Shown here: positions 55,176 through 64,000 of the stretch, piece by piece
How the letters are laid out: the number at the start of each line of letters is the position of its first letter
Position numbering within the stretch: the first letter of the stretch is position 1
From: Actinobacteria bacterium IMCC19121
GTDB lineage: Bacteria > Actinomycetota > Actinomycetes > Nanopelagicales > Nanopelagicaceae
Assembly (NCBI GenBank): GCA_002284895.1
Contig: CP015605.1
Coordinates: forward strand, 682,001 to 746,000
Direction of reading: 5' to 3'
DNA length: 64,000 nucleotides
The notes under the pieces: model-generated
Database searches by the model: none
What the model saw: only the letters and a program-made list of their open reading frames with translations
Told to the model about the DNA's origin: nothing
Translations under genes and position numbers: made by a program

Positions 55176-55841
55176 TTAGTGATTGGGACCGTGTCCGCCT
55201 TTTTGGCCGCCCTTACCCATTCCTGGGCCCATTGCTGGACGGACTGCATCAACTTGCGCAGTTACATGCGCAGTTAAATCGGCTTTCATAGTTGTTGCTT
55301 GTGCTGCAGTCAACTTTCCAGCTGTAACAGCTGCATCGATTCTCTTTGTGTGATCAGCAACAAGTGCGGTGATGAGTGCAGATCTCTTATCACCAGCGAT
55401 TGCACCAAGTGATTGACCAGATGCAAGTGCACTTTGAATGTCAGCAACGCTCTTACCGATTGTCGTAGCAATCAGTGTTTGTTCAGCAGCGCGACCTTCA
55501 TCCATTGCTTGGCGATTAGCACCCTCGTTTGCCTCATGTGCTGCACGTGCTGCAAGTAATGCAGCAGTGATCTTGTCAGCTTGAGCTTGGGTAATTGTTG
55601 AGTCCTTAACAAGAGTTGCAAGGACAGTTGCAATCGCTGCACTTGGATCACTCTTTTGACCAATTGCGCCACCAGCCATTGGGTTAGCAACAGCGTTAAC
55701 GGTGGTGCGAGTGGTTGTTTGGCGAACTGATACTGATTTTCCATTTGACTTTGTCTGTGTTGCAGATGCAACACCTACAGTGCCAACTGAAAGTGCAATA
55801 GTTGTTAGAACAACTGCTGCAATCTTTCTATTTGGTGACAT
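55176..55841 (-). CDS. Secreted Ala-rich helical protein, unknown
   Basis: The 221-residue protein has a signal peptide (MSPNRKIAAVVLTTIALSV, cleavage near ASA-TQ). Two or three similar helical hairpin segments (ITQAQADKITAAL and LTAAQATTMKADL, each preceded by a DSTI or AGK turn) occur in the mature part. The end is Gly/His-rich (GPGMGKGGQKGGHGPNH), possibly metal binding. AGAGGAAG lies eight bases before ATG 55841, which favours that start over the ATG two codons upstream. Its role is unknown. Confidence 0.6.
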   Translation of the reverse strand: MSPNRKIAAVVLTTIALSVGTVGVASATQTKSNGKSVSVRQTTTRTTVNAVANPMAGGAIGQKSDPSAAIATVLATLVKDSTITQAQADKITAALLAARAAHEANEGANRQAMDEGRAAEQTLIATTIGKSVADIQSALASGQSLGAIAGDKRSALITALVADHTKRIDAAVTAGKLTAAQATTMKADLTAHVTAQVDAVRPAMGPGMGKGGQKGGHGPNH

Positions 55842-56091
55842 TTGCATGTCTTCCTCTCATCTAGTGGAACCGTCTGTGACCCCTCGTCATCGACTACCCG
55901 TAATCAACTCTCTTATGCTGAATAAAGTAGTAGGCAAGTCTTAGAACACTTTGTGAGTTTTTCATATTTTTATGGGGGCTACCCAATCTCCACGCTCAAC
56001 TCCTGCCGGCGTGCCCCCTATTTAGCCCCTGAGTTACCTGTTTCACACTATCTCTCAGAACATTCCCAGACCTCTAGAAACCAGGATTCTT

Positions 56092-57270
56092 ATGAAAACC
56101 AAAACCACTCTCATTGCTTTTGCGTTGATCACAACATTAATCAGTAGCCCACAAGCATTTCCTGCGGGTAAGACTTCTATTGACATGAAAAAAGCAGGGA
56201 GATCTGCAACAACAATTCCAAACACGATTTTAAGTGGCAATGCAATTCCAACTAAAACAGTGGGCATAGATGGTGATTTCTATATTGATTTAAAGAATGC
56301 AAATCTCTATGGGCCTAAGACAAAGGGTGTTTGGAAGTTAGCAACAACACTACGAGTACCTGAGGCAAAAGATGTTGTTGTACCTGCAGCTGGAATTGAT
56401 GGAGCTAAAGGCAACACAGGCGAACAAGGATTATCCGGTGCTAACGGAACCAACGGAATAGATGGAGCTAAAGGTGCCGATGGGGCTAGAGGTGCTGACG
56501 GTGTGAAAGGTGCAACGGGCTTAACAGGTGCAACAGGATTAACAGGTGCAACAGGATTAACAGGTGCAACGGGATCAGCTGGTTACACCGGTGCCACAGG
56601 ATCAATCGGTGCAACAGGTGCAACAGGCGCAAATGGAGTTACAGGTGCTGCAGGAACAAATGGAACAGCTGGAGCTAAAGGTGACTCTGGCACAGCAGGA
56701 ACAAACGGTGTTGATGGAAGTAAAGGAGATACAGGCTTAGCTGGCGCAAAAGGTGATGCAGGAATCCAAGGAATCAAAGGTGACACAGGATTAACTGGAA
56801 GTTCTGGTGCACCTGGTGGTACAGGAGCAACTGGTGCTGCGGGGATTAGTAATGCGCAGTGGGTTGCTTTAAGTTCAAAATCATTAGCCACAAGTCCGGG
56901 AGGAAGAAATATTGACATTATTTCAACCGCCACATTAAGCGCAGATACTAGTTACATTTTTGAAGTTATGGTCACGGGTCTTGTTCCAGTAGGTAATACA
57001 GAGGCACTATTTATCGGCGCGACTATCTCCGTATGTACGGGCGGGGTTTGCATCTCAATTCCAAATCAATATTGCATTGCCAGTAACTCTGAAAGCTACG
57101 CAAATGGAATTAACTCAAAGCATTTTGGAATTCGAATAATGGGTGCTTATGCGAATATCAGCGGCACACCACAATTTGGAGTCAACATAATTATTCAAAC
57201 TGCTAGCTCTTTAGGTTCAATTTCATTCAGCGGCACCGCCCTCATTACTAAGGTCGGTTCCATCGGATAA
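56092..57270 (+). CDS. Secreted collagen-like protein
   Basis: The 392-residue protein has a signal peptide (MKTKTTLIAFALITTLIS, cleavage near AFP-AG), then about 75 residues of N-terminal domain, 50 uninterrupted Gly-X-Y triplets (residues 101-250; rich in GAT, GLT, GAK and GTN), and a C-terminal globular domain of about 140 residues with two close cysteines. It should form a surface triple helix. CAGGA lies about six bases before the start. The C-terminal domain may trimerise, though I do not see a known C1q or Bcl signature. It lies between rpiB and tRNA-Gly, an unusual location. Confidence 0.85.
   Translation: MKTKTTLIAFALITTLISSPQAFPAGKTSIDMKKAGRSATTIPNTILSGNAIPTKTVGIDGDFYIDLKNANLYGPKTKGVWKLATTLRVPEAKDVVVPAAGIDGAKGNTGEQGLSGANGTNGIDGAKGADGARGADGVKGATGLTGATGLTGATGLTGATGSAGYTGATGSIGATGATGANGVTGAAGTNGTAGAKGDSGTAGTNGVDGSKGDTGLAGAKGDAGIQGIKGDTGLTGSSGAPGGTGATGAAGISNAQWVALSSKSLATSPGGRNIDIISTATLSADTSYIFEVMVTGLVPVGNTEALFIGATISVCTGGVCISIPNQYCIASNSESYANGINSKHFGIRIMGAYANISGTPQFGVNIIIQTASSLGSISFSGTALITKVGSIG
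56509..56580 (+). repeat. 18-base tandem repeat (four units) in the collagen-like region
   Basis: The unit GGTGCAACAGGATTAACA (and close variants) occurs four times and encodes GATGLT. It lies within the Gly-X-Y region, so copy changes keep the frame and change the length of the triple helix. Confidence 0.85.
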
Positions 57271-57278
57271 ATACGTGG

Positions 57279-57349
57279 AGCGGGTGACCGGGATCGAACC
57301 GGCATGGCCAGCTTGGAAGGCTGGGGCTCTACCATTGAGCTACACCCGC
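57279..57349 (-). tRNA. tRNA-Gly (anticodon TCC)
   Basis: The minus strand folds with acceptor GCGGGTG and CACCCGC, anticodon stem CCAGC/GCTGG around CTTCCAA (anticodon TCC), and T loop TTCGATC. The discriminator is T at 57279, and CCA is encoded at 57276-57278. It lies just after the collagen-like gene and divergent to tRNA-Pro. Confidence 0.95.
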
Positions 57350-57425
57350 ATGTGGTGCGTAGGGCTAAAGGTACTGGGTCGGTAAGAGATGAGTGAAATC
57401 TCGTCTAGACTCTCGCTTTGCGCCT

Positions 57426-57501
57426 CGGGGCGTAGCGTAGTGGCTAGCGCGCCTGCTTTGGGAGCAGGAGATCGGGAGTTCGAATCTCCCCGCCCCGACC
57501 A
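57426..57501 (+). tRNA. tRNA-Pro (anticodon TGG)
   Basis: The plus strand has acceptor CGGGGCG with CGCCCCG, D arm, anticodon stem CCTGC/GCAGG around TTTGGGA (anticodon TGG), T loop TTCGAAT and discriminator A. CCA is encoded at the 3' end. It lies 36 bases before the tig start. Confidence 0.96.
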
Positions 57502-57537
57502 GTTCCTTTTAACTAGTTAGCTCACCTAGGAGTAATT

Positions 57538-58833
57538 GTGAAAAGCACTATCGAGACACTTTCCCCAACTCGCGTTCGCCTCGATATTGAAGTTGCTTAT
57601 AGTGAAATGACTTCACATGTTGCAGATGCTTATAAGAAGGTAGCAACTCAAGTAAACATTCCAGGTTTTCGCAAAGGCAAAGTTCCTGCATCAATGATTG
57701 ATCAGCGCGTGGGCCGCGGAACTGTTTTAGATGAGGCAATCAACGCAGCTCTTCCAGATTTCTATGGCCAGGCAGCTCGCGAACACACAGTTGCAGTTAT
57801 TGGTCGTCCAGTTGTTGATGTTAAAGAGTTCGTTGATAACGAGAAGCTTGTATTTACTGTTGAAGTAGATATTCGCCCAGAAGTAACGCTGCCAGATTTT
57901 TCAAAGATTACTGTTGAAGTTGAAGACGTTACAGTCACCGATGCAGATATCGATGAGCAGATTGAATCTCTGCGCACACGCTTTGGAACGCTAACAACAG
58001 TGGAGCGCGCAGTTGCTAACGGTGACTTTGCAACTCTAGATATGAATGCCTTTATTAACGGTGAAAGCGTTGAAGGCGGACAAGCCAATGATCTTTCATA
58101 TGAAGTTGGTTCAGACAAGATGATTGCTGGTCTTGATGAGATTTTGATTGGTATGAATGTTGGCGATACAAAGCGCTTTGAGACCGAGCTTGTTGGTCAA
58201 CAAGAGGGTGAAAAGGGTGAAGTAGAGGCAACAGTTAAGGCAGTCAAAGAGCGCGAGCTCCCACCTGTTGATGATGCTTTTGCAAAGCTAGCTTCTGAGT
58301 TTGATACTTTGGCCGAGCTTCGTGAAGATTTCCGCGAGCGCTTAGGCCGCGTGAAGAAGATGGAACAAGGAACACAGGCACGTGATCGCCTCGTTGAAAA
58401 ACTCTTGGCTGATTTAGATATTCCAGTTCCAGATGCGCTAGTTGAACTAGAAGTTAATGATCACCTTGAAGGTGAAGGCCGCTTAGAAGATGCAGTTCAC
58501 CGCGCTGAAGTTGATGCTGAAGTTCGTGCTTCCCTTAAATCAGATTTCCTACTCGATGCAATTGTTCAAACTGAAGATGTTCAGATCACTGAGATTGAGC
58601 TAACCGAGTACTTGGTTCGCACATCACAGCGCTATGGAATGGCTCCTCAGCAATTTGCTGAAGAACTACAAAAAGCAGGCCAGATTTCACAGTTAGTTGC
58701 AGAAGTGACACGTGCAAAGGCGTTGGCTTCAGTACTTGGTCGCATCACGGTTAAAGATGCATCAGGTGCCGTCATTGATCTTGAAGCGTTGCGTCCACAG
58801 CCATCACCTGCTGATTTAGTCGAAGAGGCTTAA
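57538..58833 (+). CDS. tig: Trigger factor
   Basis: This ribosome-bound chaperone of 431 residues has an N-terminal ribosome-binding domain with NIPGFRKGKVPASMID. The FKBP-like peptidyl-prolyl isomerase domain follows (DFATLDMNAFINGE, KMIAGLDEILIGMNVGDTKR), then the C-terminal chaperone helices. Start GTG 57538 has AGGAG about seven bases upstream. It precedes clpP1 as in other actinobacteria and ends at a hairpin with a T run. Confidence 0.97.
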   Translation: MKSTIETLSPTRVRLDIEVAYSEMTSHVADAYKKVATQVNIPGFRKGKVPASMIDQRVGRGTVLDEAINAALPDFYGQAAREHTVAVIGRPVVDVKEFVDNEKLVFTVEVDIRPEVTLPDFSKITVEVEDVTVTDADIDEQIESLRTRFGTLTTVERAVANGDFATLDMNAFINGESVEGGQANDLSYEVGSDKMIAGLDEILIGMNVGDTKRFETELVGQQEGEKGEVEATVKAVKERELPPVDDAFAKLASEFDTLAELREDFRERLGRVKKMEQGTQARDRLVEKLLADLDIPVPDALVELEVNDHLEGEGRLEDAVHRAEVDAEVRASLKSDFLLDAIVQTEDVQITEIELTEYLVRTSQRYGMAPQQFAEELQKAGQISQLVAEVTRAKALASVLGRITVKDASGAVIDLEALRPQPSPADLVEEA

Positions 58834-58847
58834 AACTCTTTAGCCCT

Positions 58848-58879
58848 GAGCGAACATCGCTAGGTTCACGCTCCTTTTT
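58848..58879 (+). terminator. Probable intrinsic terminator after tig
   Basis: A GAGCG stem with CGCTC complement, with a further AAC/GTT pairing and a small bulge, is followed by a run CCTTTTT. It sits 14 bases after the tig stop, ahead of the clpP1 promoter region, and supports separate transcription of tig and clpP1P2. Confidence 0.55.
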
Positions 58880-58959
58880 GACGATATTGGGAAGCATTTA
58901 GTCCACAACATTGTTAAGGTCACTACAGGTAATAATTTGCAACGAGGAGGAATACCCAC

Positions 58960-59538
58960 GTGGATTTAGACGGCAAAATGAAAGACCAGATTTACAACCG
59001 CTTGCTTGAAGAGCGCATTGTTTTCTTGTCAGGTGAAGTCCGCGATGAGATGGCCAATATGGTCTGTGCTCAACTACTTCTTCTATCCTCTTTGGATCCA
59101 AAGAAAGATATTTTCTTATACATCAACTCACCTGGCGGATCAGTAACTGCGGGTATGGCTATTTTTGACACCATGCAGCTAATTCCAAATGATGTTGCAA
59201 CAGTAACCTTTGGAATGGCTGCTTCGATGGGTCAGTTCCTTCTCACATCAGGAACAAAGGGAAAGCGTTATGCAACTAATAGCTCTCGTATCTTGATGCA
59301 TCAGCCACTGGGTGGAATTGGTGGAACAGCAATTGATATTCGTATTCAGGCAGAACAGATGGCGATTACAAAGCAAACTCTCTCAGAGCTAAACGCTTTG
59401 CACACTGGCCAAAGCCTAGAAAAGATTCTTGCAGACTCAGATCGCGATAATTGGTTCAATGCCAAGGATGCTAAGGATTATGGCTTTGTGGATCATGTAG
59501 TGAGTTCACTGGGACAAATCACAGGAGGGAAAGCGTAA
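58960..59538 (+). CDS. clpP1: ATP-dependent Clp protease proteolytic subunit ClpP1
   Basis: The 192-residue serine peptidase has catalytic Ser in [11 protein letters not shown], His in LMHQPLGG and a later Asp. It starts at GTG with the very strong site GAGGAGG nine bases upstream. Actinobacteria have two ClpP proteins that form one mixed tetradecamer. The next gene is clpP2, overlapping by one base (TAATG). Confidence 0.96.
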   Translation: MDLDGKMKDQIYNRLLEERIVFLSGEVRDEMANMVCAQLLLLSSLDPKKDIFLYINSPGGSVTAGMAIFDTMQLIPNDVATVTFGMAASMGQFLLTSGTKGKRYATNSSRILMHQPLGGIGGTAIDIRIQAEQMAITKQTLSELNALHTGQSLEKILADSDRDNWFNAKDAKDYGFVDHVVSSLGQITGGKA

Positions 59539-60161
59539 TGACATTTCAAGAGATTAACTCACGCTACGTTCTTCCAACTGTTGAAGAAAAAACTGCTTAT
59601 GGATACAAGCGTCAAGATCCATACACAAAACTATTTGAAGAGCGCATCATTTTCATGGGTCAGCCAATTGATGACACAGTTGCAAACGATGTTATGGCAC
59701 AGCTATTGACTCTGGAATCTATGGATCCAGATCGCGACATCATGATCTACATCAACTCACCTGGTGGATCTTTCACCGCGCTCACTGCTATTTACGACAC
59801 TATGCAGTTTGTGCGCCCAGACATCAGCACAATTTGCTTAGGCCAAGCTGCATCTGCTGCCGCAGTTATTCTTGCGGGAGGTGCAAAAGGAAAGCGTTAT
59901 GCCCTTGAGCACTCACGTATTTTGATTCACCAACCTTCATCAGAAGGTGGCGGTCAGGCATCTGATATTGAAATTCAAGCACGCGAAATCGATCGAATTA
60001 CTCGCTTGCAAGAAGATCTTCTATCTCGCCACGTCGTGAAATCATCTGAAGAGATTCGCAAAGACATTGAGCGCGACAAGATTCTTACAGCTGCAGAGGC
60101 TGTTGAGTACGGAATCATCGATCAGGTATTGGCATCACGTAAGGCCAAGCCAACTAAGTAA
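59538..60161 (+). CDS. clpP2: ATP-dependent Clp protease proteolytic subunit ClpP2
   Basis: The 207-residue second ClpP has catalytic Ser in [12 protein letters not shown], His in [10 protein letters not shown] and the longer N-terminal segment ([16 protein letters not shown]) typical of ClpP2. It forms the heterocomplex with ClpP1 and works with ClpX, encoded 1.3 kb downstream. Its start shares one base with the clpP1 stop, fixing a one-to-one production ratio. Confidence 0.96.
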   Translation: MTFQEINSRYVLPTVEEKTAYGYKRQDPYTKLFEERIIFMGQPIDDTVANDVMAQLLTLESMDPDRDIMIYINSPGGSFTALTAIYDTMQFVRPDISTICLGQAASAAAVILAGGAKGKRYALEHSRILIHQPSSEGGGQASDIEIQAREIDRITRLQEDLLSRHVVKSSEEIRKDIERDKILTAAEAVEYGIIDQVLASRKAKPTK

Positions 60162-60168
60162 TCTTTCT

Positions 60169-61407
60169 ATGAAACTATTTGAGGCGGGTTCCCTTTTCTC
60201 TTACAAGGGATACCGTCTCTTTTGGTTTTCAAATGCAATTTTTGTTTTGGGTGCATCTGCATTTCCTATTGCATTAGCGGTAACTGTTCTTGATGCTGGC
60301 GGAACAGCAACTTCTCTAGGACTAATCCTTGGTGCACGTGTTTTATCTGGCGTTGTGTTTGCACCATTTGCTGGTGTGTGGGCAGATAGGTTACCGCGCA
60401 GAAATGTAATGATTGGTGCAGATCTTTTCAGAGCAGCTGTCGTAATCTCAATGGTTTTTGTCTCAGCACCATCAATGCCGCATTTCTTACTAGGCCTTGC
60501 AGTTTTCTTGATCGGTGTTGGTGATGCTTTTGGCGCAGCAGCAGCCGGTGCGATTATTCCAAGTCTTGTTCCAGATGAAAAACTACCTGCTGCAAATGTT
60601 GCACGAAACATCATGACAAAGGGTGCAACTATCGTTGGTCCAGGTATTGGCGGCGCATCTGTTTTTTTGATTGGTGGCAGATTTACTTTCCTCATTACCG
60701 CAATATCTTTTATTGTAGGTACTTACTTCCTTTTTAAGATTCAAGAAGACATCAACAGCGACAAGCGTGAGCAAGAACCCTTCTTTGTTGAACTTCGAGA
60801 AGGCCTGCGCACGGTGCGAGATATTCCTTGGATTGGGGCCTTCATTCTCATGGTCTCAGTTCAATTGATGGTTGTGCTTGCGGCAGAAACTGTTTTGTTA
60901 CCAGTCATTAGCCGGCGAGAATTTGATTCAAATACCCCATTTGCATTGGCAGCTTCTTCTTTTGCAATCGGAAGCATCATTTCAGCACTGCTATGTGTGA
61001 AGATAAAAGTTAAACATGAAGGCTATGTTTCAATCTTTGTCTGGATGTTTATCATCATCGCACCTTTGGCTTTAGCATTTCCTGTTTCAGGAACATTCAT
61101 AGTTATCGCATATTTGTTTGCTGGATTTTCAGTTGGGCCGTGGGAGGCATGGTGGTCATCTGCTGTGCAGCGAGAAGTGCCAGCACATCTGCAAGGTCGC
61201 GTGTTCTCAATAGATCACATGGGATCAATTGGATTGATGCCCATCGGGATGGCATTAATTGGTCCCGCCGTGGCACTCTTTGGTGAAAAAGAACTACTCA
61301 TCGGCGCATCAATTTTTCATGTGTTGATTAGCTTTGCCATTCTTCGAGTACCTGGGGTGAAAGAGATGAAGATGCCCGCTAATTATTCTCACGGCGAACA
61401 GAGATAA
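60169..61407 (+). CDS. MFS exporter (MFS_3/enterobactin-exporter-like)
   Basis: The 412-residue protein has twelve helices, beginning FSYKGYRLFWFSNAIFVLGA. The loop AGVWADRLPRRNVM follows helix 2. This is typical of the EntS/MefA-like subfamily, which exports siderophores, macrolides or peptides. I chose ATG 60169 because upstream frame overlaps clpP2. It sits between clpP2 and clpX, an insertion in an otherwise conserved cluster. Substrate unknown. Confidence 0.85.
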   Translation: MKLFEAGSLFSYKGYRLFWFSNAIFVLGASAFPIALAVTVLDAGGTATSLGLILGARVLSGVVFAPFAGVWADRLPRRNVMIGADLFRAAVVISMVFVSAPSMPHFLLGLAVFLIGVGDAFGAAAAGAIIPSLVPDEKLPAANVARNIMTKGATIVGPGIGGASVFLIGGRFTFLITAISFIVGTYFLFKIQEDINSDKREQEPFFVELREGLRTVRDIPWIGAFILMVSVQLMVVLAAETVLLPVISRREFDSNTPFALAASSFAIGSIISALLCVKIKVKHEGYVSIFVWMFIIIAPLALAFPVSGTFIVIAYLFAGFSVGPWEAWWSSAVQREVPAHLQGRVFSIDHMGSIGLMPIGMALIGPAVALFGEKELLIGASIFHVLISFAILRVPGVKEMKMPANYSHGEQR

Positions 61408-61454
61408 GCGTAAAAACCCGCACATAAAACCGCTAAAGAATCTAAAATTTACCC

Positions 61455-62741
61455 ATGACCAGAATCGGTGAAACAAGCGACTTGCTCAAGTGTTCCTTCT
61501 GCGGAAAAACTCAGAAGCAAGTTAAGAAACTCATTGCCGGACCTGGCGTCTATATCTGCGATGAATGTATTGAACTCTGTAATGAGATCATCGTTGAGGA
61601 GCTCTCTGAAGCATCCTCCCTTGGGCTTGCAGAACTTCCTAAGCCACAAGAAATCTTTGAATTCCTAGATCAATATGTCATCGGACAAAACCGCGCAAAG
61701 AAGTCTCTCTCAGTTGCCGTTTATAACCACTACAAGCGTGTGCAAAGTGGCAACCGTGAAGATCAAATCGAATTAGCTAAATCAAATATCTTGCTACTTG
61801 GCCCAACAGGGTGCGGTAAGACACTGATGGCCCAAACCCTTGCACGTATGCTCAACGTTCCTTTTGCTATCGCTGATGCAACAGCGCTCACAGAGGCTGG
61901 CTATGTGGGTGAAGATGTTGAAAACATTTTGCTTAAGCTATTGCAAGCTGCTGATTACGATGTTAAAAAGGCAGAAACAGGAATTATCTACATCGATGAA
62001 ATCGATAAGGTTGCTCGTAAATCTGAGAACCCATCAATTACACGCGATGTTTCAGGTGAGGGAGTTCAGCAAGCGCTATTGAAAATTCTTGAGGGAACTG
62101 TTGCATCTGTTCCACCACAAGGTGGTCGTAAGCACCCACACCAAGAGTTCATTCAAATCGACACAACAAACGTTCTATTTATTGTTGGTGGCGCATTCGC
62201 CGGTCTTGAGAAGATTATTGAAAGCCGTGTTGGACGATCAGGAGTTGGCTTCAATGCTACTTTGCAAGATGCTGCCGATAAGAACCGCAAAGATATCTTT
62301 GCCGATGTAATGCCTGAGGATCTTTTGAAGTTTGGAATGATTCCTGAATTCATTGGCCGCTTGCCAGTTTTAACAAGTGTTGAAAACTTAGATAAAGAAG
62401 CACTGATGCAGATTTTGACTGAGCCAAAGAACGCACTTGTGAAGCAGTATCAACGCCTCTTTGATCTAGATAATGTGGAGTTAGAGTTTGATGCCCCAGC
62501 ACTTGATGCCATCGCAGATCTTGCCTTGGATCGTGGAACGGGTGCTCGTGGCCTTCGCGCAATCATGGAATCAACGCTTTTGAGTGTGATGTATGACGTT
62601 CCTAGCCGTGGCGATGTAGCAAAAGTCATTGTGAACAAAGATTGCATCGAAAATGGGGCGCAACCGCAATTTATTAAAAGAACAGGTGATATTCCAAAGC
62701 GCTCACGCGCAGCAAAGGGTCAAGAGGAGAAGAGCGCATAA
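61455..62741 (+). CDS. clpX: ATP-dependent Clp protease ATP-binding subunit ClpX
   Basis: The 428-residue AAA+ unfoldase begins with a C4 zinc finger (CSFCGKTQ and CDECIELC), then Walker [13 protein letters not shown], Walker [10 protein letters not shown] and the pore-loop region. IGF-like ClpP docking is within the variable loop near [13 protein letters not shown]. It selects and unfolds substrates for the ClpP1P2 chamber encoded just upstream. Confidence 0.97.
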   Translation: MTRIGETSDLLKCSFCGKTQKQVKKLIAGPGVYICDECIELCNEIIVEELSEASSLGLAELPKPQEIFEFLDQYVIGQNRAKKSLSVAVYNHYKRVQSGNREDQIELAKSNILLLGPTGCGKTLMAQTLARMLNVPFAIADATALTEAGYVGEDVENILLKLLQAADYDVKKAETGIIYIDEIDKVARKSENPSITRDVSGEGVQQALLKILEGTVASVPPQGGRKHPHQEFIQIDTTNVLFIVGGAFAGLEKIIESRVGRSGVGFNATLQDAADKNRKDIFADVMPEDLLKFGMIPEFIGRLPVLTSVENLDKEALMQILTEPKNALVKQYQRLFDLDNVELEFDAPALDAIADLALDRGTGARGLRAIMESTLLSVMYDVPSRGDVAKVIVNKDCIENGAQPQFIKRTGDIPKRSRAAKGQEEKSA

Positions 62742-62756
62742 TCTAGACTGCTCCTT

Positions 62757-64000
62757 ATGTCCGGCGACCTAGCTTCCAGTTTTTCACCAGCTGATATCGA
62801 AGCACCCCTGTATCAAAAGTGGGTCAACGCTGGCTACTTCACAGCGGATGCATCATCTAGCAAACCTGCCTTCTCAATTGTTTTGCCACCACCGAATGTG
62901 ACAGGTGTTTTGCACATTGGTCACGCACTTGATCAAACTCTGCAAGATTGTTTATCACGTATGAAGCGCATGAAAGGCTTTGAAGTTCTATGGCTTCCTG
63001 GAATGGACCATGCAGGCATTGCAACACAAAACGTTGTTGAAAAGCAGTTAGCAACAGATGGTAAGTCTCGCCATGATTTAGGACGCGAAGAGTTTGTTAA
63101 CAAAGTGTGGGAGTGGAAGGCTGAATCTGGCGGTGCAATTCTTGAACAGATGAAGCGCCTTGGTTCATCAGTTGATTGGTCACGTGAGCGCTTCACAATG
63201 GATGAAGCGATGTCTAACTCTGTAGTTACTTTATTTAAGAAGATGCATGATGCGGGATTGATTTATCGTGCAGAGCGGATCATTAACTGGTGTACTCGTT
63301 GCTTAACCGCACTCTCTGATATTGAAGTTGAGCACCAAGATGACTCTGGTGAGTTTGTTTCAGTTCGCTATGGTGAAGGCGAACAAAGCATCACCGTTGC
63401 AACAACACGACCAGAGACAATGATGGGCGATGGCGCAGTTGCAGTTCACCCTGATGACCCACGCTATAAGCACATGGTTGGAACTTCTGTATTGCTTCCA
63501 CTGGTTAACCGCATGATTCCAATCATTGCTGATGAATTAGTAGATCCTGATTTTGGAACAGGTGCTGTGAAAGTAACTGCAGCCCATGATCCCAATGACT
63601 TTGAAATGGCCGTTCGCCACAACGTTCCATTTGTTGTGATTATGAACGAGCACGGTGTCATGGATGGCACTGGAACCGAGTTTGATGGCATGGATCGCTT
63701 TGAAGCACGCGTGGCAGTAGTTGAGAAACTACGCTCACTTGGTCGCATAGTTGCTGAAAAGCGTCCATATATTCACGCAGTGGGTCACTGTTCACGCTGT
63801 GACACAACAGTTGAACCACGTTTATCTAAGCAGTGGTTCGTAAAGGTTGCACCACTTGCTAAAGCATCAGCTGATGCTGTGCGAAATGGCTCAGTAACAA
63901 TTGAACCTAAAGAGTTAGAACCTCGTTATTTTGATTGGGTAGATAACATGCACGATTGGTGTATTTCTCGCCAGTTATGGTGGGGTCACCGCATTCCAGT
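62757..64000 (+). CDS. valS: Valyl-tRNA synthetase, N-terminal part (runs off the right edge)
   Basis: The first 414 residues are visible and open to the edge. The class I HIGH motif lies in [17 protein letters not shown] near residue 50, and the CP1 editing domain has [11 protein letters not shown] and [18 protein letters not shown] zinc-like CTRC pair occurs before the editing domain and CSRC after it. The stretch [20 protein letters not shown] ends the window. The ATG at 62757 was chosen because the next codons read directly into the family N terminus. Gene order after clpX is the actinobacterial one. Confidence 0.96.
   Translation, partial: MSGDLASSFSPADIEAPLYQKWVNAGYFTADASSSKPAFSIVLPPPNVTGVLHIGHALDQTLQDCLSRMKRMKGFEVLWLPGMDHAGIATQNVVEKQLATDGKSRHDLGREEFVNKVWEWKAESGGAILEQMKRLGSSVDWSRERFTMDEAMSNSVVTLFKKMHDAGLIYRAERIINWCTRCLTALSDIEVEHQDDSGEFVSVRYGEGEQSITVATTRPETMMGDGAVAVHPDDPRYKHMVGTSVLLPLVNRMIPIIADELVDPDFGTGAVKVTAAHDPNDFEMAVRHNVPFVVIMNEHGVMDGTGTEFDGMDRFEARVAVVEKLRSLGRIVAEKRPYIHAVGHCSRCDTTVEPRLSKQWFVKVAPLAKASADAVRNGSVTIEPKELEPRYFDWVDNMHDWCISRQLWWGHRIP

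Overview
The window reads as the chromosome of a streamlined, low-GC actinobacterium. The evidence is whiB1, a PdtaS-type kinase, an MtrB-type kinase, clpP1-clpP2-clpX, a trHbO globin and a mycobacterial-type RpiB, together with A/T-rich codon use, very short intergenic spaces and many overlapping genes. The closest match I can infer is the freshwater acI lineage (Nanopelagicales, Planktophila-like). That placement rests on gene style, not on a database search. I see no integrase, transposase or CRISPR array.

Positions 1-8.5 kb hold a conserved actinobacterial block: the 3' end of mtrB, comF, secA, a DUF6459 protein, a SAF/CpaE-like pair, DUF6912, pdtaS and whiB1. Positions 8.7-30 kb are mixed housekeeping. 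In order they hold tRNA-Arg, msrA-msrB, a DNA glycosylase, a LacI regulator followed by two PLP enzymes around an FAD oxidoreductase, hpf, terC, an alpha-glucosidase, a two-component system with two methyltransferases, argG, an FKBP lipoprotein, an aquaporin with an ArsC reductase, a TauE permease and an esterase.

Positions 28.8-39.7 kb are the accessory part. Five secreted proteins end in the same small two-cysteine, lysine-rich module, and three of them are large paralogues with Pro/Thr-rich linkers. The right-hand 3.9 kb is bracketed by partial copies of the 3' end of tRNA-Lys, the typical footprint of islands inserted at a tRNA gene. It carries one of the large secreted proteins, a GyrI-like protein and an isochorismatase-family hydrolase. 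This locus is the best candidate here for an undescribed system.

Positions 39.8-64 kb return to the core genome: a secreted nuclease, glnB-amtB, ppa, tRNA-His, orn, tRNA-Arg, then the ettA-thioesterase-glucosidase-MFS-MFS-glbO operon, an HNH protein, pepN, trmB, rpiB, two accessory secreted proteins (one collagen-like), tRNA-Gly, tRNA-Pro, tig, clpP1-clpP2, an MFS exporter, clpX and the start of valS. The order ettA, aglA, glbO, HNH, pepN, rpiB, tig, clpP1P2, clpX, valS parallels Mycobacterium. A recurrent trait is that seven of eleven convergent gene pairs have interlocked stop codons sharing four bases.
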